Positions 49,870-61,200 of a stretch of 64,000 nucleotides of DNA are shown here, one piece after another (positions within the stretch are counted from its first letter, which is position 1; every line of letters starts with the position of its first letter). The DNA lies in assembly GCA_963681505.1 (NCBI GenBank), contig OY811983.1, positions 5,200,122 to 5,264,121 of the forward strand, written 5' to 3'. Source of the DNA: Eunapius fragilis (lineage: Eukaryota; Porifera; Demospongiae; Spongillida; Spongillidae). Under the pieces are notes generated by a model, which saw nothing but the letters and a program-made list of their open reading frames with translations, did no database searches and was not told the DNA's origin. The translations under genes were made by a program, and so were the position numbers.

Positions 49870-50666
49870 ATGGATTCGAGGATAAACTTGTGGGTGCTAT
49901 GCTTTACCTTGTCTTATTTAGTTGGAAACATTGCTAATGGTACGTATGGTTAGCAGCAACCTGTAATACCTTCATTGATTAATTTAATATTATTTAGCCA
50001 TTCCATGTTCCGTCTCCACAACACCTGGTGAGGCTTCATCCATCTACAACTTCTCTTGTCCCAACGTTTGCTCCTACTGGGTATTCTACATATTGGACTA
50101 TCCAGTACCTATGAGTGGATGCAGATATACACTCCCCTGTAAGGTTGACACTGTGAGCATCAGTGATCTAGCAAAGGTCGCTAGGAGTGAGCTTGGATAC
50201 AGGATGGACAAAAGTAGCAGCAATGGTGCCATCTCCATCAACGTGACCAGAGGAAACCTGATGATGGTAGCACAGTGTGTCGTGGCAGACATAACGACAT
50301 ACCTTGATGGAGTGATGGTCCGAGTAGGTAAGTCATGCATCATCAGTAAATGTCTATTTCCTACATGATATATGTGAATTACAATAATATTCTCTTTTCA
50401 CTGGCCGTGCAGTAAACACTTCACCCGTCACTCCGTCTTCTTCGTTAAGTCCATATACCACTCCTGGATATAGTACGTCAGCAATCGCATATACGGTGAA
50501 CACATCAGCCGCCGCTCCATACTCATCTATAAGGCCCACATCTACTACAGCATATGGTGTATCCACAATTGTGTATGCCTCCACGTCGAGTGTGGCTATG
50601 CACACTGTCTCTGCAACGCCACTCACCGAAACAGTACCCGTTACAGAAATCGAGTTCTATCGCTAA
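49870..50666 (+). CDS. Secreted Cys-rich protein with long Ser/Thr tail, intact plus-strand copy
   Basis: Exons 49870-49939, 49998-50327 and 50413-50666 give 217 residues, all junctions phase 1 (donors GTACG and GTAAG, acceptors TTTAG and TGCAG). Signal peptide MDSRINLWVL. The core begins AIPCSVSTTPGE and has the family's six cysteines. It matches the minus-strand copies nearly base for base. Exon 3 is of a different type: a longer Ser/Thr/Ala-rich tail with SSIRPTSTTAYG, ending TETVPVTEIEFYR. The same ending is used by the 52078-52798 gene. The tail is likely O-glycosylated and secreted (inference). Molecular role unknown. Confidence 0.85.
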
Positions 50667-52077
50667 TCGGTCAACCATGCATTACCCAAACTGTATATAT
50701 GTATTAATAATATATATATATATATATATATGTATATCATATATGTATATAATTATAATTATATGTATATATGCAGCCAGCTATAGCCGCAATGTATATG
50801 CATTACTAAATGATAAGTTTGATGATGTTATATCGATTGGCACCATGCTTGTGAGGCTCACGAGCGAAAAGATATAAATACAGGAGTGAATATGTCTCGA
50901 CCAATTAACTGATACGTGTATAGAGACCGATACGCATGAACAGGCAAGGTTCTTAAATACATGCAATGCTGAACATACAGTAACCACATGTATCCTATAA
51001 AGCGAAGGACTTGGGCAATTCCGTGGCATCCAGAAATATGGGCAGCTCTATTAAAAGCAGTGGGACTACATGCTGTGTCCCTAGCAAATTTACCAATAAT
51101 CTTATGATGTAAAAATCAGCTAGGCGGAAGTAAATAAGATGGAGTACATGCACAGCCATCACGCATGCAGCTAGGGAGATGGAATACCCTCAGATCCTAG
51201 ACATTGGAACTTTGGAATAGACTCTTTATCTTGGGCCTCTTGGTTGTATCTATATTTGTACTGTATGCGTGCAGGCAAAGGTTCTTAAATTAGATGTATG
51301 GTACTTATGTTTACTAGCTTAATGAGGCAATTTGTGTTACTGCATGAATGGCATTTGCAACACTATGCAGTGTGATAATTCTATATAATACCCATCCTAT
51401 AAGCTTGATGGCGTAATATGGCAGCTACCATCATTTGCAAGATAGCAGTCTATTCCAAAGCCCCTTTATCTAGAATCTGAGCGTCGAATGCAAATGAATA
51501 TAGCCCATTCTATCTGCATGCATGTTACATGGTGGCCTTTTTGAAAAGGTACAAATGGGTTTTATAATGTTATAACGGCATTGCTAGAAATTCAATTGCT
51601 TCTTCCTTGCATGACATTTCAGTCTAAGCACCATCCTCTCCCAACATTAATTCTTCCCAACTCAATCTAATATACTTCCACCTGATTTGTACATCATTAC
51701 TATCATTTGCACATCTGCTAAATAATTATAAGGGCAAAGCATGTGGTCCCTAAAGTTTATGAGCTCATCACATTTCAGCGATGCCACATTACCCAAATCT
51801 CTCGCGTATAAGAATTAAAGTATGGTTACGGAATATACGCGCGGATGTCGTTCAGTATTATATGTGTAAAGAACTAACTTAATTGTCTGTTCATGCCCAT
51901 CTCTATCGACCCTACATGTAGAAATGTATGCATCAGCTAGCTATTCGAGGAATTAATATTCTTGTATTTACATCCTTTCGCGTTCACGGCGGTGAACCCC
52001 ACATGCACGGTACAAGTAACATCTTCAAACTTCATTTCATTTATAATTGACTGCATATGGTTGGCCAAGGAATCAGA
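50667..52077. other. Intergenic between convergent family genes
   Basis: Contains a (TA)n tract at 50707-50731 and AT-rich sequence. No conserved gene is seen. It separates the 3' ends of the 49870 and 52078 genes. Confidence 0.5.
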
Positions 52078-52798
52078 TTAACGATAGGATTCAATTTCTG
52101 TAACGGCCACTGTTTCGGTTAGTGGTGAAGCATGCATAATTGTGGGTGCAACTGTGGTTGTGAGGCTTATAGAAGAAGAAATAGCGGCGGTTGATGTATA
52201 TGCAATTATTGACGCACTACATCCAGGAGTAGTAGATATACTTAACGAAGAAGACGGAGTAACAAGTGAAGTGTTTACTGGTGGGTGAAACGAGAATATT
52301 ATTGCAGTTCATCATTAACATACGAATCACGTAGGAAAATAGTACTCTTACTTACCTACTCGGACCATCACTCCATCAAGGTATGCCTTCATGTCTGCCA
52401 CACACTGTGCTACCATCATCAGGTTTCCTCTGGTCACGTTGATGGAGATAGAATTATTGCTGCTTCTGCATCCAAGCTCACTCCTAGCGATCTTTGCTAG
52501 ATCACTGATGCTCACAGTGTCAAACTTACAAGGGAGTGTATATCTGCATCCACTCATAGGTACTGGATAGTCCAATATGTAGAATACCCAGAAGGAGCAA
52601 ACGTTGGGACAAGAGAAGTTGTAGATGGATGAACCCTCACCAGGTGTTGTGGAGACGGTGCATGGAATGGCTAAATAATATTAAATTAATTCAATAAGAT
52701 ATTACAGGCTGCTGCTAAACATTCGTACCATTAGCAATGTTTCCAACCAAATAAAACAAAGTAAAGCATAGCACACACAAGTTTATAGTCGAAGCCAT
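52078..52798 (-). CDS. Secreted Cys-rich protein, diverged intact copy
   Basis: Exons 52729-52798, 52356-52670 and 52078-52277 give 194 residues. Signal peptide MASTINLCVL. This is the most diverged core. It has in-frame deletions (ELGCRSSNNSI replaces the longer ELGYRMDKSSSNG, and AQCVADM lacks one Val) and two extra cysteines, one in the core and one in the tail (PGCSAS). All changes keep the frame, which suggests the protein is still under selection. The tail ends TETVAVTEIESYR, pairing it with the 49870 gene. Confidence 0.83.
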
Positions 52799-52867
52799 TA
52801 TCTCGTCGGTTTCAATTGATGCGATTGGTATGTAGTTAACTTTTGACCGCGATAGATATTTCGTCGC

Positions 52868-52875
52868 TTTATATA
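52868..52875 (-). promoter_or_regulatory. TATA box of the 52078-52798 gene
   Basis: TATATAAA on the minus strand, 69 bp from the ATG, in the context CGTCGCTTTATATACGCG. Confidence 0.72.
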
Positions 52876-53103
52876 CGCGGCCTGATAGGAAGCATTAGCT
52901 TGCAAACACGAGTTGATTGCCTGTAAAAAATAATAATAATTTTTATGAATAGCTGACAAAAATTAAATCATGTGTTAATTTAAGAACGGAAGGTTCGTGA
53001 CGAAAGAGACTACGCAATGACGTATCTTGCTCGACATGTACGACTGTGAATGCGTGCATGACGAAATGAAGCCATTTTATTAAAATGCGTAGTGGATACT
53101 TTA

Positions 53104-53468
53104 TTTAGACAATAGCGGAAGTGATTCACGCAATCTGATTGGTCAATTGCAGGTATCTAAACGCGGTAGAAACCTAGAGAGGGACTCTAAGTGCCAGTGG
53201 GGGGGATTCTAAGTGCCCCGGGCACTTAGAATCCCCCCCACTGGCACTTAGAATCCCTCCCGTTGTCGTTATCGCGTTGCGCGATAATGTATTGGTTGCT
53301 ACGTACGCGTTGCTATTGTCTAAATTGGTTAGACACTGAAACCGAGGGATCTACGTGATTTAGAATCCCCTCGGGCCCTTAGTAGCGCCCTCGCTACCGC
53401 TCGGGACGCTACAGCCCAGGGCCCTCGGGGATTCTAAATCACGTAGATCCCTCGGTTTCAGTGTCTAA
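53104..53468. mobile_element. Two adjacent foldback elements
   Basis: 53104-53324 begins TTTAGACAATAGC and ends GCTATTGTCTAAA, with an inner palindrome around CTAAGTGCCCCGGGCACTTAG. 53329-53468 begins TTAGACACTGAAACCGAGGG and ends with its complement. Both start with TTAGACA and carry GATTCTAAAT/AGAATCCCC words, so they look related. The pair is absent from the paralogous position near 13240. Confidence 0.75.
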
Positions 53469-54495
53469 CCTATATTTAAAAGAAAGTCTGAAGAGGTCTT
53501 ATACTGCATAGTGGAAAAGAAGGGCTCTTATAGGATGTGTGTCTTGCATGGTTCATAAATATTAACCTGTTGTCGCATCGCGCATACATGCATGGTATGA
53601 TATATACTCTTTTCGATCTGAAGACAGAGAGCACACTTCATTTGCTATTTAAAAGAAGCATTTCAATTCAGCGATGATACACTTTATGCATGCAGCATTG
53701 CACGGCAGACCGTAAATTTTCAAATCCCATTAGTATTGAGCTAGGAGATTTTTGAAACTGGCTTTAATACAACGAACACCATGTAAGTATTTCATTTCTC
53801 AAGCTGCCTTATTTTTGTATAATTAATCACAATTAAGACACAGCTGTTATCTTAACCGGCCCATGTATTAAATGGTGATTTCAATGATTGCTTAATCTCA
53901 ACCGTTAATTCTTTTGAAAAGTGAATCGTTTTAATATTATATGCAATATTGCTTTTAACAGCCAAAAATCACTGAGAACTAGTGTTTCCTTGTGCGTTCC
54001 CTATCCAAAGGTTAATTTGCTGTGTAAAAGTTCTCAATGGAGCATTGGATTGTTTAGGTCGATCAATTTGCTGTGTAAAAGTTCTCAATGGAGGATTGGA
54101 TTGTTTAGGTCGATCAGAGCAATGTTATAACGAACCTATTCATACACCGTAGTTCAAGTATTAATGTAGCACTTTCGCGCGGTATCTTCCCTCCACCACC
54201 AAATGTAGGCGCCTCTTTCCGTTCTGATATTAATAGCCACTGTTGCCCAAAGAATCGATGCATGTTTGTAAACAAACCTTTCTATTGCCTACAACGCTTG
54301 AAATGTTTTAGAGAAACATCATCGGCCTGTCATGCACAGCATGTTTTTATTGCAGGATACATTTTATACTTCGACCCACAATGGGATAATAATTCGACTG
54401 GCCACCTCGTTCAGCTAGAAAATGTGCACCTCACAGGTCGACGAGAGTATATTTGTTCACTACATCACTTTTTGAAGAAATGTATGCCCCTGCAT

Positions 54496-55059
54496 CAGGG
54501 GTGGATCCAGGATTTCAGGAGCACATGTGGGGCGGCGGGGGGGTGGAGGGGGGTGTCTAATAACTATGTTCACAAGTGGGGGTGGGTACAGGAGGGGCGT
54601 GCCCCCTCCTGTGACTGCCAGGGGGTCTGGGGGAGCGCTCTCAGCTCCCCAAGTGGGGTCTGGGGCGAAGTCTCTGCTGCTTTTCTAACTTCTGCATTTG
54701 TTTAGCATGAAAATACACATACATTTGACAGTGATATCAACTTAGTACCAATGTTTAATAGAAGCCTGCGTGGATGGCGACTTCATTCACAAGTGAGAGG
54801 CGTGCCCCATCAGGGTCTGAGGCTTCGTCCCAGCCGCTTTGAAATTTGTTTTCAGCCATGTCAGTGGTGATGCTTTGCTTGAACAGCTAGCCTGAGCCCT
54901 CTGTGGGAATTGTGGAGCCTCTAGCATTATATCTATGAAGCAATAGTTATTGTGTATTATGATAATTAATATACAACTGGAAACTTGTTGCAGAGTGTAC
55001 TTACCAAGTTAATTATTCATAGCTGGTCGCGGGGGGGGGGGGGGGGGGGGGGTCTTTGG

Positions 55060-55094
<35 letters not shown>

Positions 55095-55105
55095 ATCCGC
55101 CACTG
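54496..55105. mobile_element. hAT-like non-autonomous element with TGCAT target duplication
   Basis: The 610-bp element begins CAGGGGTGGATCCAGGATTT and ends GGATCCGCCACTG. It is flanked by TGCAT at 54491-54495 and 55106-55110. The paralogous regions near 12110 and 26270 have one TGCAT and no insertion. The ends resemble widespread hAT-type MITEs with GGATCC near the tips. A G run (55030-55051), TCTTTGGA and a C run (55060-55092) form a near-perfect hairpin close to the right end. Confidence 0.8.
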
Positions 55106-55153
55106 TGCATGTACATGAATGTGTCCTGTACTGGGACTACGGCAAATGGGAAA

Positions 55154-55308
55154 CACTGTGAAAAAAACAACAATTTTTGATTTTGTAGATGGTTAAGGAG
55201 CACACTTGTGTACCAATGCTGTTCAATCATGCGGTGATTTTACAGGTGATTTTATAAAGTCATTTGTGAAATCAAAAATTGATTCGCGATCGCAGTTTAC
55301 TCACTGTG
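55154..55308. mobile_element. MITE, TTT-site insertion, inverted copy
   Basis: Flanked by AAA on both sides (TTT on the other strand). Orthologous to 11900-12069, with diverged ends. Confidence 0.75.
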
Positions 55309-56084
55309 AAACGGGCAATACACCAGCAAGCTGAGCCGCCATGCTTCGTCCAGAAAGACAGAGCTGCAGTAGATGCAGGCACGAACAATGAAGCTCAAGC
55401 GGGTCATAGCAAACGAAAAGGAAAACGTTATATAATAAGCTATTCGTGCCTGGCATGACGGCTTTGATTGGTCCACTCCGGCAGGGACAAAACACACTGC
55501 ATGTGCAGAATAATCCACGCCCTCCTTGATTCAGTAGCTGTTTGTTATAATTATTTTATGGCAGATCGACAAATGACGGTTGTGATTGATGGCACATTGA
55601 CGTGCACTGGTTGTATTTACTTAACCCACACCCGCTTCCTCCCTTCATTAATAAATCATATCAAGCCCTTTTTTTGGAACCTCTCCGCCCCTAAATTTCC
55701 TAGGCTTGCCGCTCTAGATAATCGTATGAGGGTGAGATTATCGGTTGGATTTTTAAACGGTTCCTAAATCCATTTTTAAGTTGATACTTAGGTAGCCATG
55801 GATCAAAAATAGCTACACACTCAATAATGATATGTGATGTAACTTTCTAGATGGTAGCAAGTCATCATTATTATTTATCAAGATTAGAAATTGTCAGTTT
55901 ATAAATAACAAACCCTGGTCTGCTCCAAAACCAAAGCCATCCTGGCCATCGAGCTCCAGCCCTCATCACTGCGTTTGCTGTAGAATATACAAAGGAAACA
56001 GTATGAAAATGAAATTAAGCCTATAATTGTAGTTTTATAAAGCAATAATAATAATAAACTTATGGGCGATTGTATATGGCCCTG

Positions 56085-56215
56085 ATCTGATCCATTGCCA
56101 GAGCAATCCTGGCTAGGGAGCTTCCTCCACCAAAGACTCACAAGCTACTCACCAATGGTCCCAAATGTCAGGAACTGGGGTGGGCATGCATTGCCTTAGC
56201 TGTTGGAGACCTTCT
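56085..56215 (+). mobile_element. Retroelement C-terminal fragment
   Basis: Reads ILARELPPPKTHKLLT then GPKCQELGWACIALAV. This corresponds to the KH..NDAKCNEL segment of the relic at 10442-10975 and comes from an independent insertion. Confidence 0.5.
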
Positions 56216-57404
56216 GTTTGTTTATGTAATTTACTTCATTCATTGATGAGTACACACAATTATAAATAAATACGACAACACAATCATTTTTAGAGAAGTA
56301 AAAAATAACACAAATAAGATGATAGAACTAACCCTATTCTGTCCTCTATTCCTGTCATACTCCTCCACTTACGAGAACCCCTCAGACAGAGGTTTGTTGA
56401 TCTGAGGATTGCAAATGACAATCATGCACTTCCCCTTCACTCCCACTTACCTGCAATTTTCTGGGAAGATGTTTGATAAAGAAATTTCCTTCTCAACCCA
56501 TGATACCATATACGCAAACTACATTTTGGTACGTACATTGAACACAACAACGCTACAAAGCACAGCAAGATGCATAACATGACGCTCTTCATATATGGGT
56601 AATAATTATATTGTGCCTACATGCATTTACTGATGTAACGTTGCATGTGGGTTATTAGCCCTGGTGTGCAAACTTCACATCAACGGATGATAAATGGCAT
56701 GGTCCTTATGCAGTTGTTCAATGTTTGAGTAAAGGGCTTACAAGTTAAAACCATCTACATGAAAAGGCTGCATTTTGAAGCCGTAATAGTTTTCTAATTA
56801 AATAATACATCATTAAAGGTGGGTGTGTGATTTTAACTTCATCAGTACATAAGAAACATACATGTTATTAGATACAAGTATGAATTTGTTAACCACATCC
56901 ACAATGCCTTCCTATATGGGAAAACCTCCCTGGACAATGTCCAAACCATCTCACTTTTCAATTGCAAGTTATAGGAAAAAGTGATATAAGATGTAAAAAA
57001 TTTTCATGATACACACATAATACAGAATGTTATGTTGGTGACAAACATGTGGTCTCCGTTTTCAAGTCGTAATCAGATGTCCCATTTGTCCAGAGGGCCT
57101 GCAAAGGCCAAGGCAAATCATCTTCAAAAAGAAGTTGGCCTAACCATAATGCCTGAATTTAGGTGACAGTGAGATAGAATACCCTGAGACCCCTTGAGCT
57201 GGCTCTGAGAGAAACCTTTTTCTTAACGTTGGTGGGTGACTCCTGATTGCCTTCAAGGATAGATGATAGTGCATTCTGCTTAGGGTATCTAAAATGACAT
57301 TCAAGATCTGGAGTAACTACAATTAAAAGATCACAATCAGCTCAACATTTGTCATGGTCCTGATCAGTGCAATATTATACATAGTGAGATGAAGACCTAC
57401 CAGT

Positions 57405-57570
57405 GTAGAGACATAATGAAGCTGTTCTTATATGCTAATGTAGAGGCTGTTCTTATGTGCTAATGTAGAGGCATAAGGGAGCTGTTCTTATGTGCTAATG
57501 TAGAGGCATAAGGGAGTTGTTCTTATGTGCTAATGTAGAGGCATAAGGGAGCTGTTCTTACGTGCTATCT
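57405..57570. repeat. Minisatellite, about 35-40 bp unit
   Basis: Four to five tandem units of GCTGTTCTTATGTGCTAATG followed by TAGAGGCATAAGGGA. Confidence 0.85.
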
Positions 57571-58203
57571 CAAGTTAATATTTGTTAACTGGATTTCTTC
57601 CTATACTATTAGAAATAATTTTTAATTTGATTGTGGGACACCATGAAAAATAGCACAATAAATAAATTTCTGTGAGGTAAAGTAGCCTGAATGTACGATC
57701 ACATAAACCCTTTGAACAAGTCAAGTTATAACTGTTAGTCATACCAGCACTAGTGCATATGAATGACAGTAGATTGCATTAAGTGCCAAAGTTCCTACAG
57801 AAAGCTGTAAGTAGTATATTGATGCATGCAGATTATTCCACCCAGAAAATGTGCACGTGTGTAGGGATAGTGATGGATGTGTTTGTAACAGTAATCTAAA
57901 AAGATGGCACATTTGAATCCCAGGTTCACAGTTCCGATACGCATTCTGTTCTTCCTGCCTGGCTGCTCGGATCAGAACCCCCATCCCACCTGAGTTCATT
58001 TGAGATCAAGTACTTGACGCTGCTAACAGCCACAGCACAAGTCAGTTGCACAAATGGTTAACATCAACGTGACCGTTCTAATAATGAAGGGCACTACGAT
58101 ATACACCAAATAAACATTTCACCAGTACAAGGTGCAGCAATGCCGGAAGCGCAAACAGCCTAATACCTCTCTGTGCATCGCTCCCACACCCTTGTCACTT
58201 CGT

Positions 58204-61200
58204 CACTCCCCCGAGAGCCATTTGGCAATGATATCCTTCTCCTGTTGCCTTGCAAAGGTTACAGCTGCTGGATCATCTGAAGTAGTAAACCTGTTCTCAA
58301 GGGGGTGGAGAAAAACAAAGTTTCCACCCAACACAATCCAAAGCATTAACAACAATACCTGAGGTCTAGATGGTGGGCACCTCCTTGTATAAAAACAGCC
58401 CTAAGAGTATCTGTCAGGTTATTCACCACCTGCTCAACAGCATGAATTAGGTTTATTTAGTCAATCACAAAAAAAATTGCCTACCCCTCCAATGCTCCAA
58501 GGGTCCAAGTTGCCGTTAGAAAATATTATGTTTGAAGCAGAAAGGATATCTGTGATACACATCATTATGGTTATTAAACATGGCGCAATAGGCAAAACAT
58601 GTATCAAGATCAGCAAATCAATACATCATAATCACTCCCCCCATAATGAACATGTATGATACAATTGTTGTACATGTACATGCGTGCGCCATTTTATCTG
58701 TGCACATGTGTTTGTGCGTATACATGCAAGCATAGTTGCCCTGACCTTTGCCCCAAAGCTCCGCCTTGGTCCATCCTGCTCTTGTCTCCACCCCCCACTT
58801 GGCCTTGCAGTAGGCACTGGGGTCGAAAGTTGTCGGTGGGAACATGTCGGTGACGTTGTTGGTGGAGCATGGCAAATTCAGCTCTGTACAAGCCTGTTGG
58901 CATGTAACATGCATGAAGAACATTTACCAGCTTATATGCAAACACATAATCACCCCCTTGCCCCCTTCCTTCTGCCCCCCAGGGCTTTCTTGGCAACAGA
59001 AAATGCTGGAACAAGACTCCCATTTGGTATGCAAGTACATGTAGCTATGGTAAATGATGACACTAATAGCTACATGTATATGTCTTCCTGGAAAGCTCAA
59101 ATATGTGTCCTGGCATAAAAGAATACTAGTCAAAGGTTGAGGTAAGATATGAGTAAGAAACATCCTTTTAGTCTTACGTCATAGGCCTGACCCTCTTAAA
59201 GAAGTATGATCAAACTTCAGAAGCATGATGCAGATATTGCAGCTGCTTACAGGGATGTTGTTCTTGCTATTGAAGAATTATGTAAATAATGTGCTTTTGA
59301 ACATATACGGTGCATTCAATTTCAATTAAATAGAGTGAGGTTGAACTGAGTTGGGAAACGTGCGTGTTATATCCACCGAGACCCAAATCAATCTGCTTAT
59401 ATTGTTATTGTTCATAGCCCAGTAACAAGCCAACTGGTATTTTCCGGATGATCTCTACGAATGGTCCCGAAGATTGTGCTCTGTGGCATGTATGGCAGGC
59501 AGTGTTTCCCCTTAGTTCGAGATGCCTCACAACGGCATTCATCACCCCAGCTAGCCATTGATAAGGGTTTCTTCAGCAGTCAAAGCATTCCAGATAATTT
59601 AGGTACACTAACTGGAACCGCAAATTTGGTGAAGACCAGACTGGAGTACACTTGAAGCTACGGGAAATAAACAGAGTCTTTCTTGAAACGCCGCCCACCG
59701 TAAGTACGGACGAAGCACAGAATGACCCTTCTCAAGAAGACAAAGATGATCATGAGGAAAGCACACAAGAGGAAGAGCATTGTGAGTAGAACATGAGATC
59801 AGCCATGACTGAGGCACCAACAACAGCCACTACAATCTATGGAAGAGGATTAAGAAACTACAGCTGCTCCAAATGTGTTTGTTTTGTATGACGCTCGAGG
59901 ACAAGCTTTCCTGTGATGAACCGTATGTAATTAGTGTGCATTTGAACAAATACAGTGGATTCAATTAAATAGAGTGAGGTTGAACTAAGTGGGAAACGTG
60001 TGTTACAATTATCTTACAAGAGGATAGTGAGTGGAGTTAATACGGTTTAGAAAGGTGAATCATTGGCTGCAGAAATTGGAGCAGAAATTATAATACCAAA
60101 GATAACTAAGTACAAGCACATCGTTCAAATGTTCCCAGCTGACTCACCAAGTGAATACTATAAGCAATGTTTAGGTTATCCCAATCTTAGATTCTGAAAA
60201 TCAAGTTGTGCAGTCACTAATGTCTCTATGCCCTTCAATTATTACCAGCACAAAGGATTCAGACAATCTGGCCAAGCAGCTGTTATTTTGGGCAGTTGAT
60301 TTGCCAAGTGCTGCTGGTCTAAAACAAGAGCTAGTTCAATGGAAACCTCTTTGGAATGACAGCAGACATGAAACTAAACCAGAAGATTTGTTGAACGTGT
60401 TGCCATATGCAGATGAAGATATATTCCAAACCTTCATTAACTGATGTACAACACCAGTTGGAACTTGCCAGGCAAAAAGGCCGTTTTCACTTTTGAGGAG
60501 AATAAAAATGCATCGACATTCAACAATGTTTCACTTTTGAGGAGAATAAAAATGTATCGACATTCAACAATGTCCAAAGAAAGATTGACATGACTAACCA
60601 TGACCATGCCGAGTGCTTGGCATTACCAACTTAAACAGTGAAACTGTTGTACATCGATATGTGCAAGAAAAACCAAGGCACTTGTTCTGCAACAGTATTA
60701 TGTTCAATAGTTAAGTAATTAGACAATCATTGGCCAGTGTCTGTATTTCTACATGTACATATGAATGTCCGTGCATGTAGGCTGCAACTGTGATGAAGTC
60801 CAACAATGTGCTAATATCAACATGGGGATGGGTAGTATAGCACTACATCTAAAATGTAAAACGTCTTACTAATGGACGTAGGATGAAAATTACAGGTAAT
60901 ATTTCATGCAAAAAAGCATTACATCTGAAATTCTGAAATACGCCTAAGCCCCATCAGTCCCTACAACCTCCCCCATTTTACACCCCCCCCACCATATTAC
61001 TTTGTACATCAGCCCCTGACTCGGGTGCATTGTTTTCAGTGGATCATGGTTCTGGATCTGGATATGGATGAAAGCGATATTTGTGAATCCGGATAAATTC
61101 GGAACCAATTAGGTAATGGATCAGGATCACGGTTAAAATTCATAAATTGATCCTTTAAGATCCAAGTTGATAATAATTGGTTGGTATTTAATTTTAATAA

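Larger units (their letters stand above)
52799..55500. repeat. Inverted copy of the family upstream region
   Basis: Reverse-complement match to 11740-13537. It holds its own insertions: twin foldbacks (53104-53468), a 51-bp tandem duplication (about 54013-54114), a hAT-like element (54496-55105) and the TTT-site MITE (55154-55308). The AAA-site MITE is absent near 54310. Confidence 0.75.
55521..58203. other. Intergenic region downstream of the peptidase gene
   Basis: A retroelement endonuclease-tail fragment lies at about 56085-56215 (reads GPKCQELGWACIALAV), and a minisatellite at 57405-57570. No host gene is recognised. Confidence 0.5.

Noticed and set aside
58682-59118. Plus-strand open frames over the DPP7 exon
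   Set aside because: Antisense of the exon encoding ACTELNLP...WGK; they have no similarity of their own.
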